DNA from: Nemertoderma westbladi
Taxonomy: Eukaryota > Xenacoelomorpha > Nemertodermatida > Nemertodermatidae
Direction of reading: 5' to 3'
DNA length: 64,000 nucleotides
Assembly (NCBI GenBank): GCA_032718475.1
Contig: JAUCBJ010007053.1
Coordinates: forward strand, 90,355 to 154,354
Of this stretch, positions 1-8,961 are shown piece by piece; within the stretch, counting starts at the first letter, position 1; every line of letters begins with the position of its first letter. The position numbers were made by a program, and so were the translations under genes. The notes under the pieces were generated by a model. That model worked only from the letters and a program-made list of their open reading frames with translations. It did no database searches and was not told the DNA's origin.

Positions 1-335
1 GTACCGCAAGCCTACAGATACTGGGCTCGTTCTCAATGTCACTGCGTGCGCCCCTTAGTCTTACAAACGCGGTGTAGTTTGTGTTATGTTCCATCGTATT
101 TTTAACGTCAGTAAGGGTGGGGACGGTTCCCAACTCCACACCGCTATTGGGGAAGCTAAATACAACCACTGCTGTTCAAGCCGCTAGGGGGCGTGCGAGC
201 AGTAGTCTTGGCGACGGGGTACCAGCGGTTGTTCCCCCAGAGGTCACTGACTCGGTGGATCCTGCACCATCGCTGCCCTCTCTGAAACACCTTGTCCCAG
301 ATATTATGGCTTCTAACTGAGAATGAAATATGTAT
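1..335. other. Unassigned sequence at window start
   Basis: No convincing gene is seen. Short open frames exist on the plus strand but show no recognisable domain, codon pattern or splice structure. The stretch abuts an endonuclease scrap on the minus strand and may be its degraded continuation, but I could not read further endonuclease motifs in it. Confidence 0.3.
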
Positions 336-555
336 TCATTCAGAACATGAGAAGTGGCAACGGATGATGCGGTTAGAGATTTGGTCTATTTTGTCTAATG
401 CTGCATGTGCAGTTGGATTCATCAATAGACCAATTCCACCATTGCCATTATCATCTGCTGAATCGAGGGCGAGTCGCCAACCGCCCCCCATGTCCTTAAT
501 CAGAACCTCATCAGTCTGTCCAGTCTGCATTCGGTGCTCTTGAACACCCACTGCG
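336..555 (-). pseudogene. Fragment of LINE endonuclease (RTE/CR1-like)
   Basis: The minus strand reads about 71 residues that resemble the first third of an apurinic-type endonuclease from a non-LTR retrotransposon. A QEHRMQTG-like segment (the catalytic-glutamate region, usually QEH or QET) is followed by a tryptophan-containing strand, then GGIGLLMNP and a segment reading ISNRIIRCHF, the usual order in this family. The frame ends at a stop soon after, and neither the DFN nor the SDH motif follows, so this is a broken remnant. No reverse transcriptase is found next to it. The family call rests on the spacing of these motifs only. Confidence 0.55.
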
Positions 556-1230
556 CTAAGAGAAAGTTCATCTGCCGTATGTTTAACCTATGCTATATTT
601 TGCTTATGGTAATTACTAATTACTGTTTAAAAGAACAATAAAAGGAATTCAAATTTGACAAAATTTCACTGAAAAATTTCGCTCGCTTTGCTCGCGTTTT
701 TTTTACTTTTACATATTGTCAATTAAAATGCTTTTTAACGTAGCTGCATAGAGCAGTCGGGTCTATTGCAATATTAATTTGGGCAGCAGATTTTCACTGA
801 CGCACCCCAAACCTAAGTTTATAGAGTTTATAGTGTTGGTGCGGCGCTCTTTCAAATATTACCCGGCGCGGCGCAATTTTTATAAACTATCCTGCTATCC
901 AGCGCACTTTTAGTAAGGATTCTGAGTCCACTAGGGCGCCAGGTATTCCACTGCCTGACGTTCTTCCTCGCTAACCTCAAAGTCGACGAGGTTATCGATA
1001 GCTGCGAGACATTCAGAGAGTGGCTCCAGTACAAGAGTCCTTTGGATGTTGCTGCGGCACTGTGTGGACAGTTGGTAGCTCATCCATCTTGCAGAATGCC
1101 ATAAGCCCCCAAGATCGGAAAGCACTATCGGTTTCTTTCACACCAATTGTCATATTTGTGCCACTCAATGCACGAAAACATGGCTCAGTTAGTAAATATG
1201 TACTGAAATAAAAATAAGTCTGTAGGATAG
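556..1230. other. AT-rich intergenic stretch, no gene assigned
   Basis: This is AT-rich sequence with short homopolymers. A small minus-strand open frame near 931-1125 ends in a charged segment (VSEEERQAVEYLAP) that looks somewhat protein-like and could be a remnant or a terminal exon. It has no family signature and no partner exon that I can defend. Confidence 0.25.
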
Positions 1231-1745
1231 AGGTACCACATCGGACCAAATCGGTACCACATCGGATCAAATCGGGATCAACTCGGACCTAATCACTACC
1301 ACATCAGACCCAATCGGTACCACATGGTCCAGCGTCCAGGGATCCCAGACGACTCCACAGTCCATTCAGATTGGTGGAAGAATATGTTGCATGAATCCTC
1401 GGATCGCATATCGTGTTACTACAATGTCTCTTTCGATTGACAGTTAGATGTTCGGTGATAAAACGCCATGGAATTCTTAAACCGTACCACATCAGACCAA
1501 ATCGGTACCACATCGGACCCAATCGGTACCACATCAGGCCCAAAAGGTATCACACCAGACTCAATTGGTACGACATCGGACCCCATGGGGACCACACCGG
1601 TCTCAACAAGGTTCCAAGCCAGACTCAAAGGGTAGTATCATGGGCCCAAAAGGTACCACCCTGGACTCAATTGGTACCACACACTGGTCTCCATAGGTTT
1701 CACACTAGACACAAAAGGAACCAGTCTGGACCAAAGGTACTGGTC
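1231..1745. repeat. Degenerate 19-20-bp minisatellite (two blocks)
   Basis: Units close to ACCACATCGGACCCAATCGG recur at 1231-1330 and again at 1484-1745. About 150 bp of unrelated sequence separates the blocks. Copies are diverged, with substitutions such as ACACCAGACTCAATTGGT, so this is older than the large arrays further on. Open frames crossing it on both strands are by-products of the repeat. Confidence 0.75.
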
Positions 1746-1935
1746 GCAATCAGCACTACACTGCCACACAATAAATAAATAAATTTGAGAGATGTTTCAC
1801 TTTGAGATTGCTACTGTATATTGGCATACATAGGAGAACTGCAGAAGCATCAAAGGCTTCACTAACTCTCAGCCAAAGGTGTGGTACTACATATACATAC
1901 ATGTACATACATTGTTCAGCTCAAAATGATTCAGA

Positions 1936-2192
1936 TAGGGGGGGGGGGGGGGGGGGGGGGACTGGACGCAATACAAATTAATCTCTCTCCAGGGGAAATT
2001 CGACGCAAATAACAGCTGATTACTCTCAAAAATAAAACTGTAACCTGTTCTATTGTGTTTAGTTTATTGTTTTGGTTAAAATATCGTTCCACTGCAACCT
2101 GCTCCTTTCCCTAAATTGATCATTTAACATTGAGGCGGGATATTAATTCGCCAAGGCGGGTTGTGCGTCCAGTCCCCCCCCCCCCCCCCCCG
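1936..2192. mobile_element. Inverted-repeat element with G/C-tract ends
   Basis: A run of about 22 G followed by GACTGGACGCA (1938-1971) is mirrored by TGCGTCCAGTC followed by about 20 C (near 2163-2191), giving a terminal inverted repeat of roughly 30 bp around a 190-bp core. The core holds a segment (TGTAACCTG, TTTATTGTTTTGGTTA, CTGCTCCTTTCCCT) that is the reverse complement of the repeat inside the larger element at 4767-5695. The two therefore belong to one non-autonomous family. No transposase is encoded. Confidence 0.5.
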
Positions 2193-2202
2193 TCTCGATT
2201 TG

Positions 2203-2877
2203 TTGGTACCAATAGAAAGCTGCCATATAAGGATTCCAAATATGTAAAAACATTTGAATTTGGTTGGGAAACACCTGAGATATGGACATTCGAATTTTGC
2301 ATGTATTTACTTCCCCTGCAGGCCATTTATTCTATTTAATAAATAAACAATGTTCTAGAACATTTTGTTTATCCCATACGTAGCTGGGCAACAATGCAAT
2401 ACCTCTTTAATTATACTGTTACGTAGCTATCACCGCGAGGAACCAGAATGCATTTATAGACTATGTGGCGGGTCGGTAACCCCATACCACCTACTACACT
2501 GCCAGGAAAACATAAACTCTTTGACTCAATGGGCCACCGAAACCGGTTAACTACCCGGAGTTTCCCCTTTTTTACTTAAACATTTTAATTTATCATTTTA
2601 TTTCATTATTGTGTAATTTTGTATATAGATTACTCCTATATATTGGATTTTAATTGCCATAGCGTAATAATAAATAAAAATTACGTAGCTATTCATACAT
2701 AAATAAGATGTTCTAGAATAAGGTATTTTTATTTAATAGAATGATATATCCTCGCGCAGATGCAAAACCAAGCAACTTTTGAACGCTTATATCTCAGCTA
2801 ATTCCCCCCAACCAAATTCAAATGTTTTTACATATTTGGAATCCTTGCGTGGGCGGGCAGCTTTCTATTGGTACCAA
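2203..2877. mobile_element. Foldback (long inverted repeat) element
   Basis: The left arm (about 2203-2365) is the reverse complement of the right arm (about 2704-2877). Both contain TTGGTACCAATAGAAAGCTG, then AAGGATTCCAAATATG, AACATTTGAATTTGGTTG and GAGATAT, and end at a TTCTAGAACA core. The arms are similar rather than identical. A short LINE copy sits in the loop. No coding capacity is seen, so this fits a MITE or foldback element, and the family is unknown. Confidence 0.6.
2431..2680 (+). mobile_element. 5'-truncated LINE-A copy with 12-bp target duplication
   Basis: The same 12-mer, TTACGTAGCTAT, flanks the segment at 2419-2430 and 2681-2692, a clean target-site duplication. The first part encodes a C-terminal zinc-knuckle tail (C-x3-R-LCGG, then YHLLHCQEN, then a tryptophan-rich end and stop). 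This matches the tail of the LINE at 11848-14937 (LCGDPAPLYHLLTCKENS). The 3' untranslated part also shares a CCATAGCGTAAT-like end. Only the last ~35 codons and 3' UTR survive, the usual outcome of incomplete reverse transcription. Confidence 0.75.
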
Positions 2878-2880
2878 AAA

Positions 2881-3574
2881 AATCACTATAAGGTTGAGGA
2901 ATGACTGTGCGGTAACTGGTGCTATAACGCCGGAGACACATTTTTAAACACTTGTAGCTAAAGATTGAAAGCAAAAATAAAAATTCTGGCTATTTATACT
3001 GTAATTACGTTTTATAATAAATAATTCTGTACATTACATCTTTATCGTTGAGTCGGGCATTGTCACGCTCTCGGTAAAGTTGTACATGTACATAGTGTAA
3101 TTACGTTTTATATTGGTTTTAGGTTAGCGTATTGTAATATTGTATTTGTAACCAAGTAACATAAAGGACCCCCTTGGAAATAAGCTGCAAAGCTTTAGGG
3201 GTAATCCTATATGTTATGTTGGACAATACCTTTATACCGGTACATTGTTTGGTGTATTTGTTATTGTTTTTACATAATGTATAAATAAATCGATCTATCT
3301 ACACCGGGATACGAGTTTTCTGTATTCCATAATGTACATTGTGTGACGTAAGTAATGATTTCTACTAAATAAATTAAAATATTGCATCCTAAGTTTAAAA
3401 CCCATAACCAAATATACCTGTAATGGAAATCAATTATGATATTAAAACCAAATAGGGTAATGTGACACCTGTTGGGTTTCAATGAAAGTTTAAGGTTGGG
3501 GGGTTGAGGATCAAAATAAATAACATGTTTCTACTTCCCTGCATCACTCTGCAAACTAATAAGCAATTAATTAA
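2881..3574. other. AT-rich intergenic sequence
   Basis: No gene, RNA gene or ordered repeat is recognised. A 70-codon minus-strand open frame (3270-3482) has no domain features. The stretch lies downstream of the minus-strand phosphatase gene. Confidence 0.3.
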
Positions 3575-3580
3575 TTTAAT
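3575..3580 (-). terminator. Possible ATTAAA polyadenylation signal
   Basis: The plus-strand TTTAAT reads ATTAAA on the minus strand, about 20 nt after the stop codon of the phosphatase gene. It is the commonest variant of the animal AATAAA signal, and no AATAAA was seen close by. The region is very AT-rich, so chance occurrence is likely, and it would imply a very short 3' UTR. Confidence 0.25.
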
Positions 3581-3599
3581 ATAATTATCTAACTACTAT

Positions 3600-4598
3600 T
3601 TACTCTGGGATTGCATTCTCTAGTTTCTGTCTGTAAACTTCGTGGTCATATAAAGTAGCTAGAAGTCCACCTTCGTTCTTTACATCCGTGTTAGAATCGT
3701 AAGTAATATAACCTCCCTTCAACGTTGTCATTTTACCACCCAACGCGTTTAGAATCGCGTTTCCCGAACAAATATCCCACTTCTTTATTAGAGTTACGTG
3801 TACGTAAGCGTCGGATGTTCCATCGAATAACGACAGAGTTTTATATCCAGCTCCACCGGCCGGTATCACGGTAACAGAATCTCCGAACGATTTGGTCGCA
3901 ACCTCCCGAACGGCCCCGGAGTGCGACCGAGACACTATAATCCTGGGAGGGGTGGATCCGTCTGGTTGCTCCGGGAGGTGCAGGTTGTTACTGTAACCCT
4001 GGTCGACCCAGGCCCAGTAGGTCTGCTCCGTAAACGGTTTGTAAATGACCCCGGCTATAGGGGCCCCGTCCACCACTATGCACACCATCACCGTCACGTA
4101 TTGCACCAGATTCTCTGTGTACTCCTGAGTAGCATCGAGGGGGTCTATCCATAACGTTACCCTGGAGACATCCACGGGAGCCGCCGGAAAGTTCTGGAAT
4201 TCCGGGAGAAATAAATTCGGCGCGCTCCTAGAAGATTTATCCTCGTCTTCCGAATGTTCCTCTGATATAAGTTTTACAGAAGGGAAGGATGTCTCGAACC
4301 CTTTAGTTATTATTTTGTGAGACTCTAGGTCCCCTCCAGTTAGAGGGTCGTTAGCCCCCTCTCTAGTCTTCCCTTTGCTCTGTTGCTGTAAATCATCTCC
4401 AACTCGAATCTCTCGAACTCTTTTTCCCGCTTGTTGCGCTAAATCAACGCTCGCTGATAATAGTTCCCTAATGCTCACTGATGTTTCTGTGCTGATGGCA
4501 GACTTTCTCCCTTTTAGTAGGTATATGATCCCGAAACCCAGACATATAACGATAATAAATACCCCCAATGGAGACGGCCGAACACTGTATGTGGCCAT
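3600..4598 (-). CDS. BPNT2: Golgi-resident PAP phosphatase, inositol-monophosphatase superfamily
   Basis: This 332-residue protein matches animal gPAPP (BPNT2/IMPAD1), which hydrolyses 3'-phosphoadenosine 5'-phosphate to AMP in the Golgi lumen and so clears the by-product of sulfotransferases. Residues 11-28 form a hydrophobic signal anchor after an RPSPLGV start like that of vertebrate homologues, giving a type II membrane protein. The metal-dependent phosphatase signatures are complete: GGD at 88-90, ISEEH at 111-115 (metal-binding EE), the metal-binding motif DPLDAT at 152-157, SRSHSG at 223-228 and KWDICSGNAI at 273-282 (second metal-site aspartate). Length is close to the usual ~350. The start is the first methionine directly before the anchor. 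The reading frame is uninterrupted, with no intron, whereas the vertebrate gene is multi-exon. It could be an intron-poor native gene or a retrocopy, and intact catalytic motifs argue that it is functional. Confidence 0.93.
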   Translation of the reverse strand: MATYSVRPSPLGVFIIVICLGFGIIYLLKGRKSAISTETSVSIRELLSASVDLAQQAGKRVREIRVGDDLQQQSKGKTREGANDPLTGGDLESHKIITKGFETSFPSVKLISEEHSEDEDKSSRSAPNLFLPEFQNFPAAPVDVSRVTLWIDPLDATQEYTENLVQYVTVMVCIVVDGAPIAGVIYKPFTEQTYWAWVDQGYSNNLHLPEQPDGSTPPRIIVSRSHSGAVREVATKSFGDSVTVIPAGGAGYKTLSLFDGTSDAYVHVTLIKKWDICSGNAILNALGGKMTTLKGGYITYDSNTDVKNEGGLLATLYDHEVYRQKLENAIPE

Positions 4599-4766
4599 CG
4601 TGGTCGATGAATGAAGGCTATTTGAATGCTATTTCGTAAACATAGTTTATTTTTCAGTTGAGTTTACGTACAAAGTTTACAAAACGAAGTTGGAAAGTGT
4701 TCAGACTACTTCATACTACAGTCTGACAGTATACATACAGTAGGGTAGGCCTAATCTGCTAATGGG

Positions 4767-5695
4767 TACCGGTGTAACAGGAAAATATGCCCCCCCGGGA
4801 AATGTGCCCGGGGGGGGCATATTTTCCTAGGAAAAAATGCCCCCCGGGCAAATTTCCCTAGGAAAAAATGCCCCCCCCCCCTTAGGAAATTATGCCCCCC
4901 CCTGAATTATACAATAAACAAAACTTATTACTACTAAAACTTACAAAAATTATACAAAACAATAAACAGTCACTTTACCAAATGAAGGAAAGGAGCAGGT
5001 TACAGAGGCAGGCCTTTCTAACCAAAACAATAAACGATCATTTAACTAATTGAGGGAAAGGAGCAGGTTACAGAGGCGGGATTTTCTAACCAAAACAATA
5101 AACAGTCACTTTAGCAAATCAGGGAAAGGAGCAGGTTACAGAGACGGGATTTTCTAACCAAAACAATAAACGATAACATTACCAATTGAGAGAAAGGAGC
5201 AGGTTACAGAGGCGGGATTTTCTAACCAAAACAATAAACAATCACTTTACCAAATCAGGGAAAGGAGCAGGTTACAGACTTAAAAAAGCTTGGAGCTGCT
5301 CGGCGCCCACACAACACCACACACTCGCACTGCTGTTATACCAGTACTTACTACAGTAGCCTATACTGACTTAGATACTTCAGTATGCTGTTCTACATCC
5401 CTTACTGCCTTACCTGCTTACCTACCGGCAGACCGGTACCGTACTATTCTTCCAACTATTACAAGTTCTGCAGTTGGTAGATTAAAAGTGGCTACCAGCA
5501 GACCGGTATCGTACCAGTTTTCAGACTTTTGAGGGGGGCTAATTTTCCTGAGGGGAGGCATTATTTCCTAAGGAGAAAATGCCCCCCCGGGCTAAATTTC
5601 CTAGGAAAAATTGCCCGGGGGGACATAATATCCTAGGAAATAATGCCCCGGGGGGCATATTCTAGGGGGGGCTGATTTCCTTGTGACACCGGTAC
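4767..5695. mobile_element. MITE-like element with CCGGTGT ends and CCCGGG palindromes
   Basis: The left end (GTACCGGTGTAACAGGAAAA) and the reverse complement of the right end (GTACCGGTGTCACAAGGAAA) form terminal inverted repeats. Inside both ends, palindromic blocks alternate CCCCCCGGG or its inverse with TTTCCTAGGAAA (4780-4905 and 5525-5680), so each end can fold into hairpins. The core carries about five tandem copies of a ~61-bp unit (see separate entry). No transposase frame is present. An 80-codon open frame at 5290-5532 lies inside and looks accidental. This fits a non-autonomous DNA transposon, with the superfamily undetermined. Confidence 0.6.
4980..5282. repeat. ~61-bp tandem repeat inside the element
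   Basis: About five units contain GGGAAAGGAGCAGGTTACAG, then GGCGGGATTTTCTAACC and AAAACAATAAAC, followed by a short variable part. Alternate units differ in that variable part (CGATCATTT or CAGTCACTTT), hinting at a two-unit higher-order period. The reverse complement of one unit occurs in the element at 1936-2192. Confidence 0.8.
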
Positions 5696-5699
5696 TGTT

Positions 5700-6511
5700 T
5701 GCTGTAATAATATTTGTGTTATGAAGCTATTGTGCGGGTATATTATTTATTATTTTTAAATCAATATTTTTATATAAAATATACCGCCTCCGTTTCTGTA
5801 GGCCTACAAAACAGTTATCAAACCAATAACTAGGGTGTAGTTATTACTACAGTACATTACATACCGCACCAGCAATGTTATCCCGTAGCCGTATCCTATG
5901 CCCTATGGCTGTATAGTTAAATCTTGTGTGATTGCAGTGTCGGCAGGATGCCTAGATTTCCCACTGATCGCGATGGCAAGACAATTATGATTTGCCTAAG
6001 CCTAAAGACTGGCGTTATTATGGTTAATTACCCATCGACATGTAACAAGGGAAATAAAGCTATTTTATTTCACGTGATGCGTAATATTATTCTTAAAATT
6101 GCCATTCCTCATTGCATCTCCTTTGAAGCGGCCGTGTGGTCGCCAGCGTGTTAAAACTGTAGCATTTCTATCGGCTGGGGTTACCTGCAATATGTATGTG
6201 CATGCGGTGCTGTCCGCTGACTACTGTAAGTACATCAAAAGCTACATCAACGACAATATTGTTTCAGTTTTCATTACCTGCTATACATGTTGTAGTTAAG
6301 TACTTCATTTTACGATTCGTGTAAGAAAATTTATCAGAAGCATAATATGTAGAGTAGGTCTACGCTGATTCTTTTTGTAAGTGATTTGTTGTAGAATCAG
6401 ATTTATGTATGCGCTGCATAAGTGAACACATATTGTAATGATAGTACATATTATGTACAGTGGTTTACTGAAATTTTGTGAATACGGTTATTTATTAACT
6501 AAATGATATTG
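5700..6511. other. Intergenic stretch, nothing recognised
   Basis: AT-rich sequence with two overlapping short plus-strand open frames (5924-6154 and 6099-6299) without domain features, signal peptide or convincing splice context. The missing first exon(s) of the seven-transmembrane gene downstream could lie here or further upstream, but I could not pick one out. Confidence 0.25.
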
Positions 6512-6889
6512 GGGGCCGTCCAAGTATGACGTCTGCACTTTTCTCCAAAATGTTGACCCCCTCCCTCCCCTAAATCAGATGTCATCAGATAGGCGTTGAC
6601 CCACCCCCCTCCCCTAAATCAGATTTAAAAAAAATGTTCGCGTGCTAATCACTGAAACATGGTGACTGGTAACTGAAACAGAAGGTTGTGCTACGGGCCT
6701 TCTGGGGCTTCGAACAATTAAAATAGGCAAGCTAATTACTCTTCTGCTATATCTCTTCTAGCACCTATAAATGAACATGCTGACGTCAGATTTTGGCTGA
6801 CCCCCTCCCCTCCCCTCATCAGCACGTCATCAGATTTTCCCAACCCCCCTCCCCACCCGAAAGTGCTGACGTCATACTTGGATGGCCCC
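6512..6889. mobile_element. MITE with GGGGCCGTCCAAGTATGACG inverted ends
   Basis: The left end reads GGGGCCGTCCAAGTATGACG and the right end, reverse-complemented, GGGGCCATCCAAGTATGACG. Both continue into a GCACTTT segment, giving ~30-bp inverted repeats with one or two mismatches. Inner C-rich blocks with CCCCTAAATCAGAT or CATCAGATTTTCCC are repeated in inverted order. A TTG sits at both outer flanks and may be the target duplication. The length of about 380 bp and lack of coding frames fit a non-autonomous element. Confidence 0.6.
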
Positions 6890-7351
6890 TTGGCAATAAC
6901 TATTGAAGATTCCAATAATCTAACCCCAATGTTGTAATACGTTTTACTCTGACTCACCAGTACTCAATCGGACCAGCTGTCGTCACTGTTACTTAATATG
7001 CATTACAGGCAGTGTTACTAACCATATCCGTCGCACCAACGTTGTGAACCATCCGCCCACTTTATAATATTATCCAGCATTGTGGGGCGGGTCAGAACTG
7101 CGATCCATCAACGATAACTGTTATAATTATACTACATGTACTACACTACTATATGGCTGTTTTACAAAAGTATGTCGGTTTGTGTGTCGGAAGCCAATAT
7201 CAGAATATTAGAATATATAACTAGCCATAATATAATTGTAGTTTTTCGCTAAGATGGCTTCCAGATTCTGCTGCACGAAGTCCCCACTTCGTTTTTATTA
7301 CACATAGACTAATATTTAAATTAACTTATCTTAGCAATCATCTATTAAACA
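6890..7351. other. Intergenic stretch, nothing recognised
   Basis: Unordered, moderately AT-rich sequence without a defensible gene or repeat. Confidence 0.25.
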
Positions 7352-7442
7352 GAGGTTGGTCGGTCGGTCGCTCGGTCGGTCGGCGGTCGGTCGGTCGGTC
7401 GGTCGGTCGGTCGGTCGGTCGGTCGGTCGGTCGGACGGTCGT
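7352..7442. repeat. (GGTC)n microsatellite
   Basis: About 22 copies of GGTC, interrupted by a few single-base changes (CTCGGTC, GGCGGTC, GGACGGTC). Confidence 0.95.
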
Positions 7443-7540
7443 ATTGTAATCCTACTTTTTTTTTACAAATGTGGTCTCATTGATTAACCAAAAAAATCAA
7501 TTAAAACTTTCAATATACATGATGCTATCACCAGCTAATA

Positions 7541-8115
7541 TTACCAAGGCAACCCTATCAAACTGACCAACCATATCAAACTAACCCACCGTATCAAATT
7601 TACTGACCGTATCAAACTAACCCACCATATCAAATTGACCCACCGTATCAAACTAACCCACCGTATCAAATTGTCCCACAATATCAAACTGACCCACCGT
7701 ATCAAATTGACCCACGGTATCAAACTTACCCACCGTATCAAACTGACCCACCGTATCAAACTGACCCACCGTATCAAACTGACACATCGTATCAAATTCA
7801 CCAACCTTATCAAACTAACCCACATTATCAAACTGATCCACCGTATCAGATTGACCCACCGTATCAAACTGACCCACCGTATCAAACTGAGCCACCGTAT
7901 CAAATTGACACACCGTATCAAATTGACCCACCGTATCAAACTGACCCACCGTATCAAACTGACCCACCGTATCAAATTGACCCACCGTATCAAATTGACC
8001 CAACGTATTAAACTGACCCACCGTATCAAACTGATCCACCGTATCCAATTGACCCACCGTATCAAACTGACCCACTGTATCAAACTGATCCACCGTATCC
8101 AATTGACCCACCGTT
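7541..8115. repeat. 18-bp minisatellite upstream of exon 1
   Basis: About 31 units near CCACCGTATCAAACTGAC, with C/T variation (AAACTGAC or AAATTGAC). The 18-bp length keeps frames open on both strands, which produces long spurious translations. The array stops about 30 bp before the splice acceptor of the first recognised exon of the seven-transmembrane gene. Confidence 0.9.
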
Positions 8116-8146
8116 GCTCTGTATAATAATAACGGTTGTCTTTCAG

Positions 8147-8262
8147 GTGAAGTACACTGGTTTTAGTTGCGACCGGGCAAACAACCTCTACTTTGTAACG
8201 ATGGCCGTCACATTCTACGCCACGGGAATTCTTTCTCTTGTTCAACTAATACTTTGCATGAG
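8147..8262 (+). CDS. Exon a of TOM1/GPR137-like seven-transmembrane protein (TM1)
   Basis: This is the first exon I can recognise of a multi-exon membrane protein. TTGTCTTTCAG precedes it and GTACGT follows. It encodes a cysteine-containing lead (GFSCDRANN), then a transmembrane helix (YFVTMAVTFYATGILSLVQL). It ends in phase 2, and the next exon begins with the one base needed. Across the six exons the phases fit and the helix order matches the THH1/TOM1/TOM3 domain family, known from plant tobamovirus-multiplication proteins, with animal GPR137 as a relative. These are seven-helix membrane proteins, and GPR137 acts at the lysosome. The start codon must lie in an unrecognised upstream exon. 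Confidence is high for exon status, moderate for family. Confidence 0.65.
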
Positions 8263-8398
8263 GTACGTCAATAGTCCTAAACAAACCCGGCATATGCGTT
8301 CTCGATTTTTGACAGTGTGGAAGCGAGGGTAAAGGATGGTGTTCCCATAGTTACCAATAGCTCTGATACCTTGAGGATTATTATTGATTATTTACCAG

Positions 8399-8519
8399 GT
8401 CTGAAATGAACAAATGTGACAGGAAACTTAAAGTGGCTTTCACGGTAACCAATCAGAAGCTATTATATGTTCTCATTATGTTCGCTACTTTCTCCAGAGG
8501 TCTATATTTTATGCTTCAG
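8399..8519 (+). CDS. Exon b (TM2)
   Basis: The acceptor is TTTACCAG and the donor GTGAGC. One base completes the arginine codon split with exon a, then 40 codons follow: a charged loop (SEMNKCDRKLK) and a helix ending LLYVLIMFATFSRGLYFMLQ. It ends in phase 0, matching the start of exon c. The basic loop between helices 1 and 2 fits a cytoplasmic loop. Confidence 0.65.
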
Positions 8520-8657
8520 GTGAGCCACTTATTTACCTAACCTCTATGATTAAAGTGAAACTATCTCCTTAAAACCTTAAGTGCGTTTCGTAGTAACTAT
8601 CCGCTCCTTATTTATTTAACAAGCCCAGCATCACCCTGACAGATATGCTTTCTTTAG

Positions 8658-8868
8658 GGCGATGTATCCTACCAATGGACCAATAACCTGCTGAATGCAT
8701 TCTACCCCCTCCTTATCACCAGCATCACTCTCCTAGTTTGCTTCTGGGCCGAGCTCTTCCATCTCAAGGACTTACCTTGCGATCGCCCCGTCTTCCTTAC
8801 CAAATCCTCAATCGCTTTCATTGTATTTAATTTATCTATTTACTTGCTGCTGATCGCTCAGTTTATAG
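8658..8868 (+). CDS. Exon c (TM3-TM4, FWAE motif)
   Basis: The acceptor is TTCTTTAG and the donor GTAAGC. Its 70 codons hold two helices. The first reads LLITSITLLVCFWAELFHL, close to the plant TOM1 signature in which a TLLVLFWAE segment is followed by a charged loop containing D. Here that loop is KDLPCDRP. The second helix is SIAFIVFNLSIYLLLIAQF. This exon gives the strongest support for the TOM1/THH1 family. It ends in phase 1 and joins exon d across a 1.93-kb intron filled mostly by a 21-bp minisatellite. Confidence 0.7.
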
Positions 8869-8961
8869 GTAAGCTATTAATGTTACGGTTACAGGATGGA
8901 CTTTCCAATAAATCGTTTGATTTGCAATCCTAAAATAACTAGTGCGTAAAATTAAACGTTA

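Noticed and set aside
7541-8245. 234-codon minus and 163-codon plus open frames
   Set aside because: The 18-bp repeat keeps frames open. The minus frame also covers the predicted exon a on the other strand.
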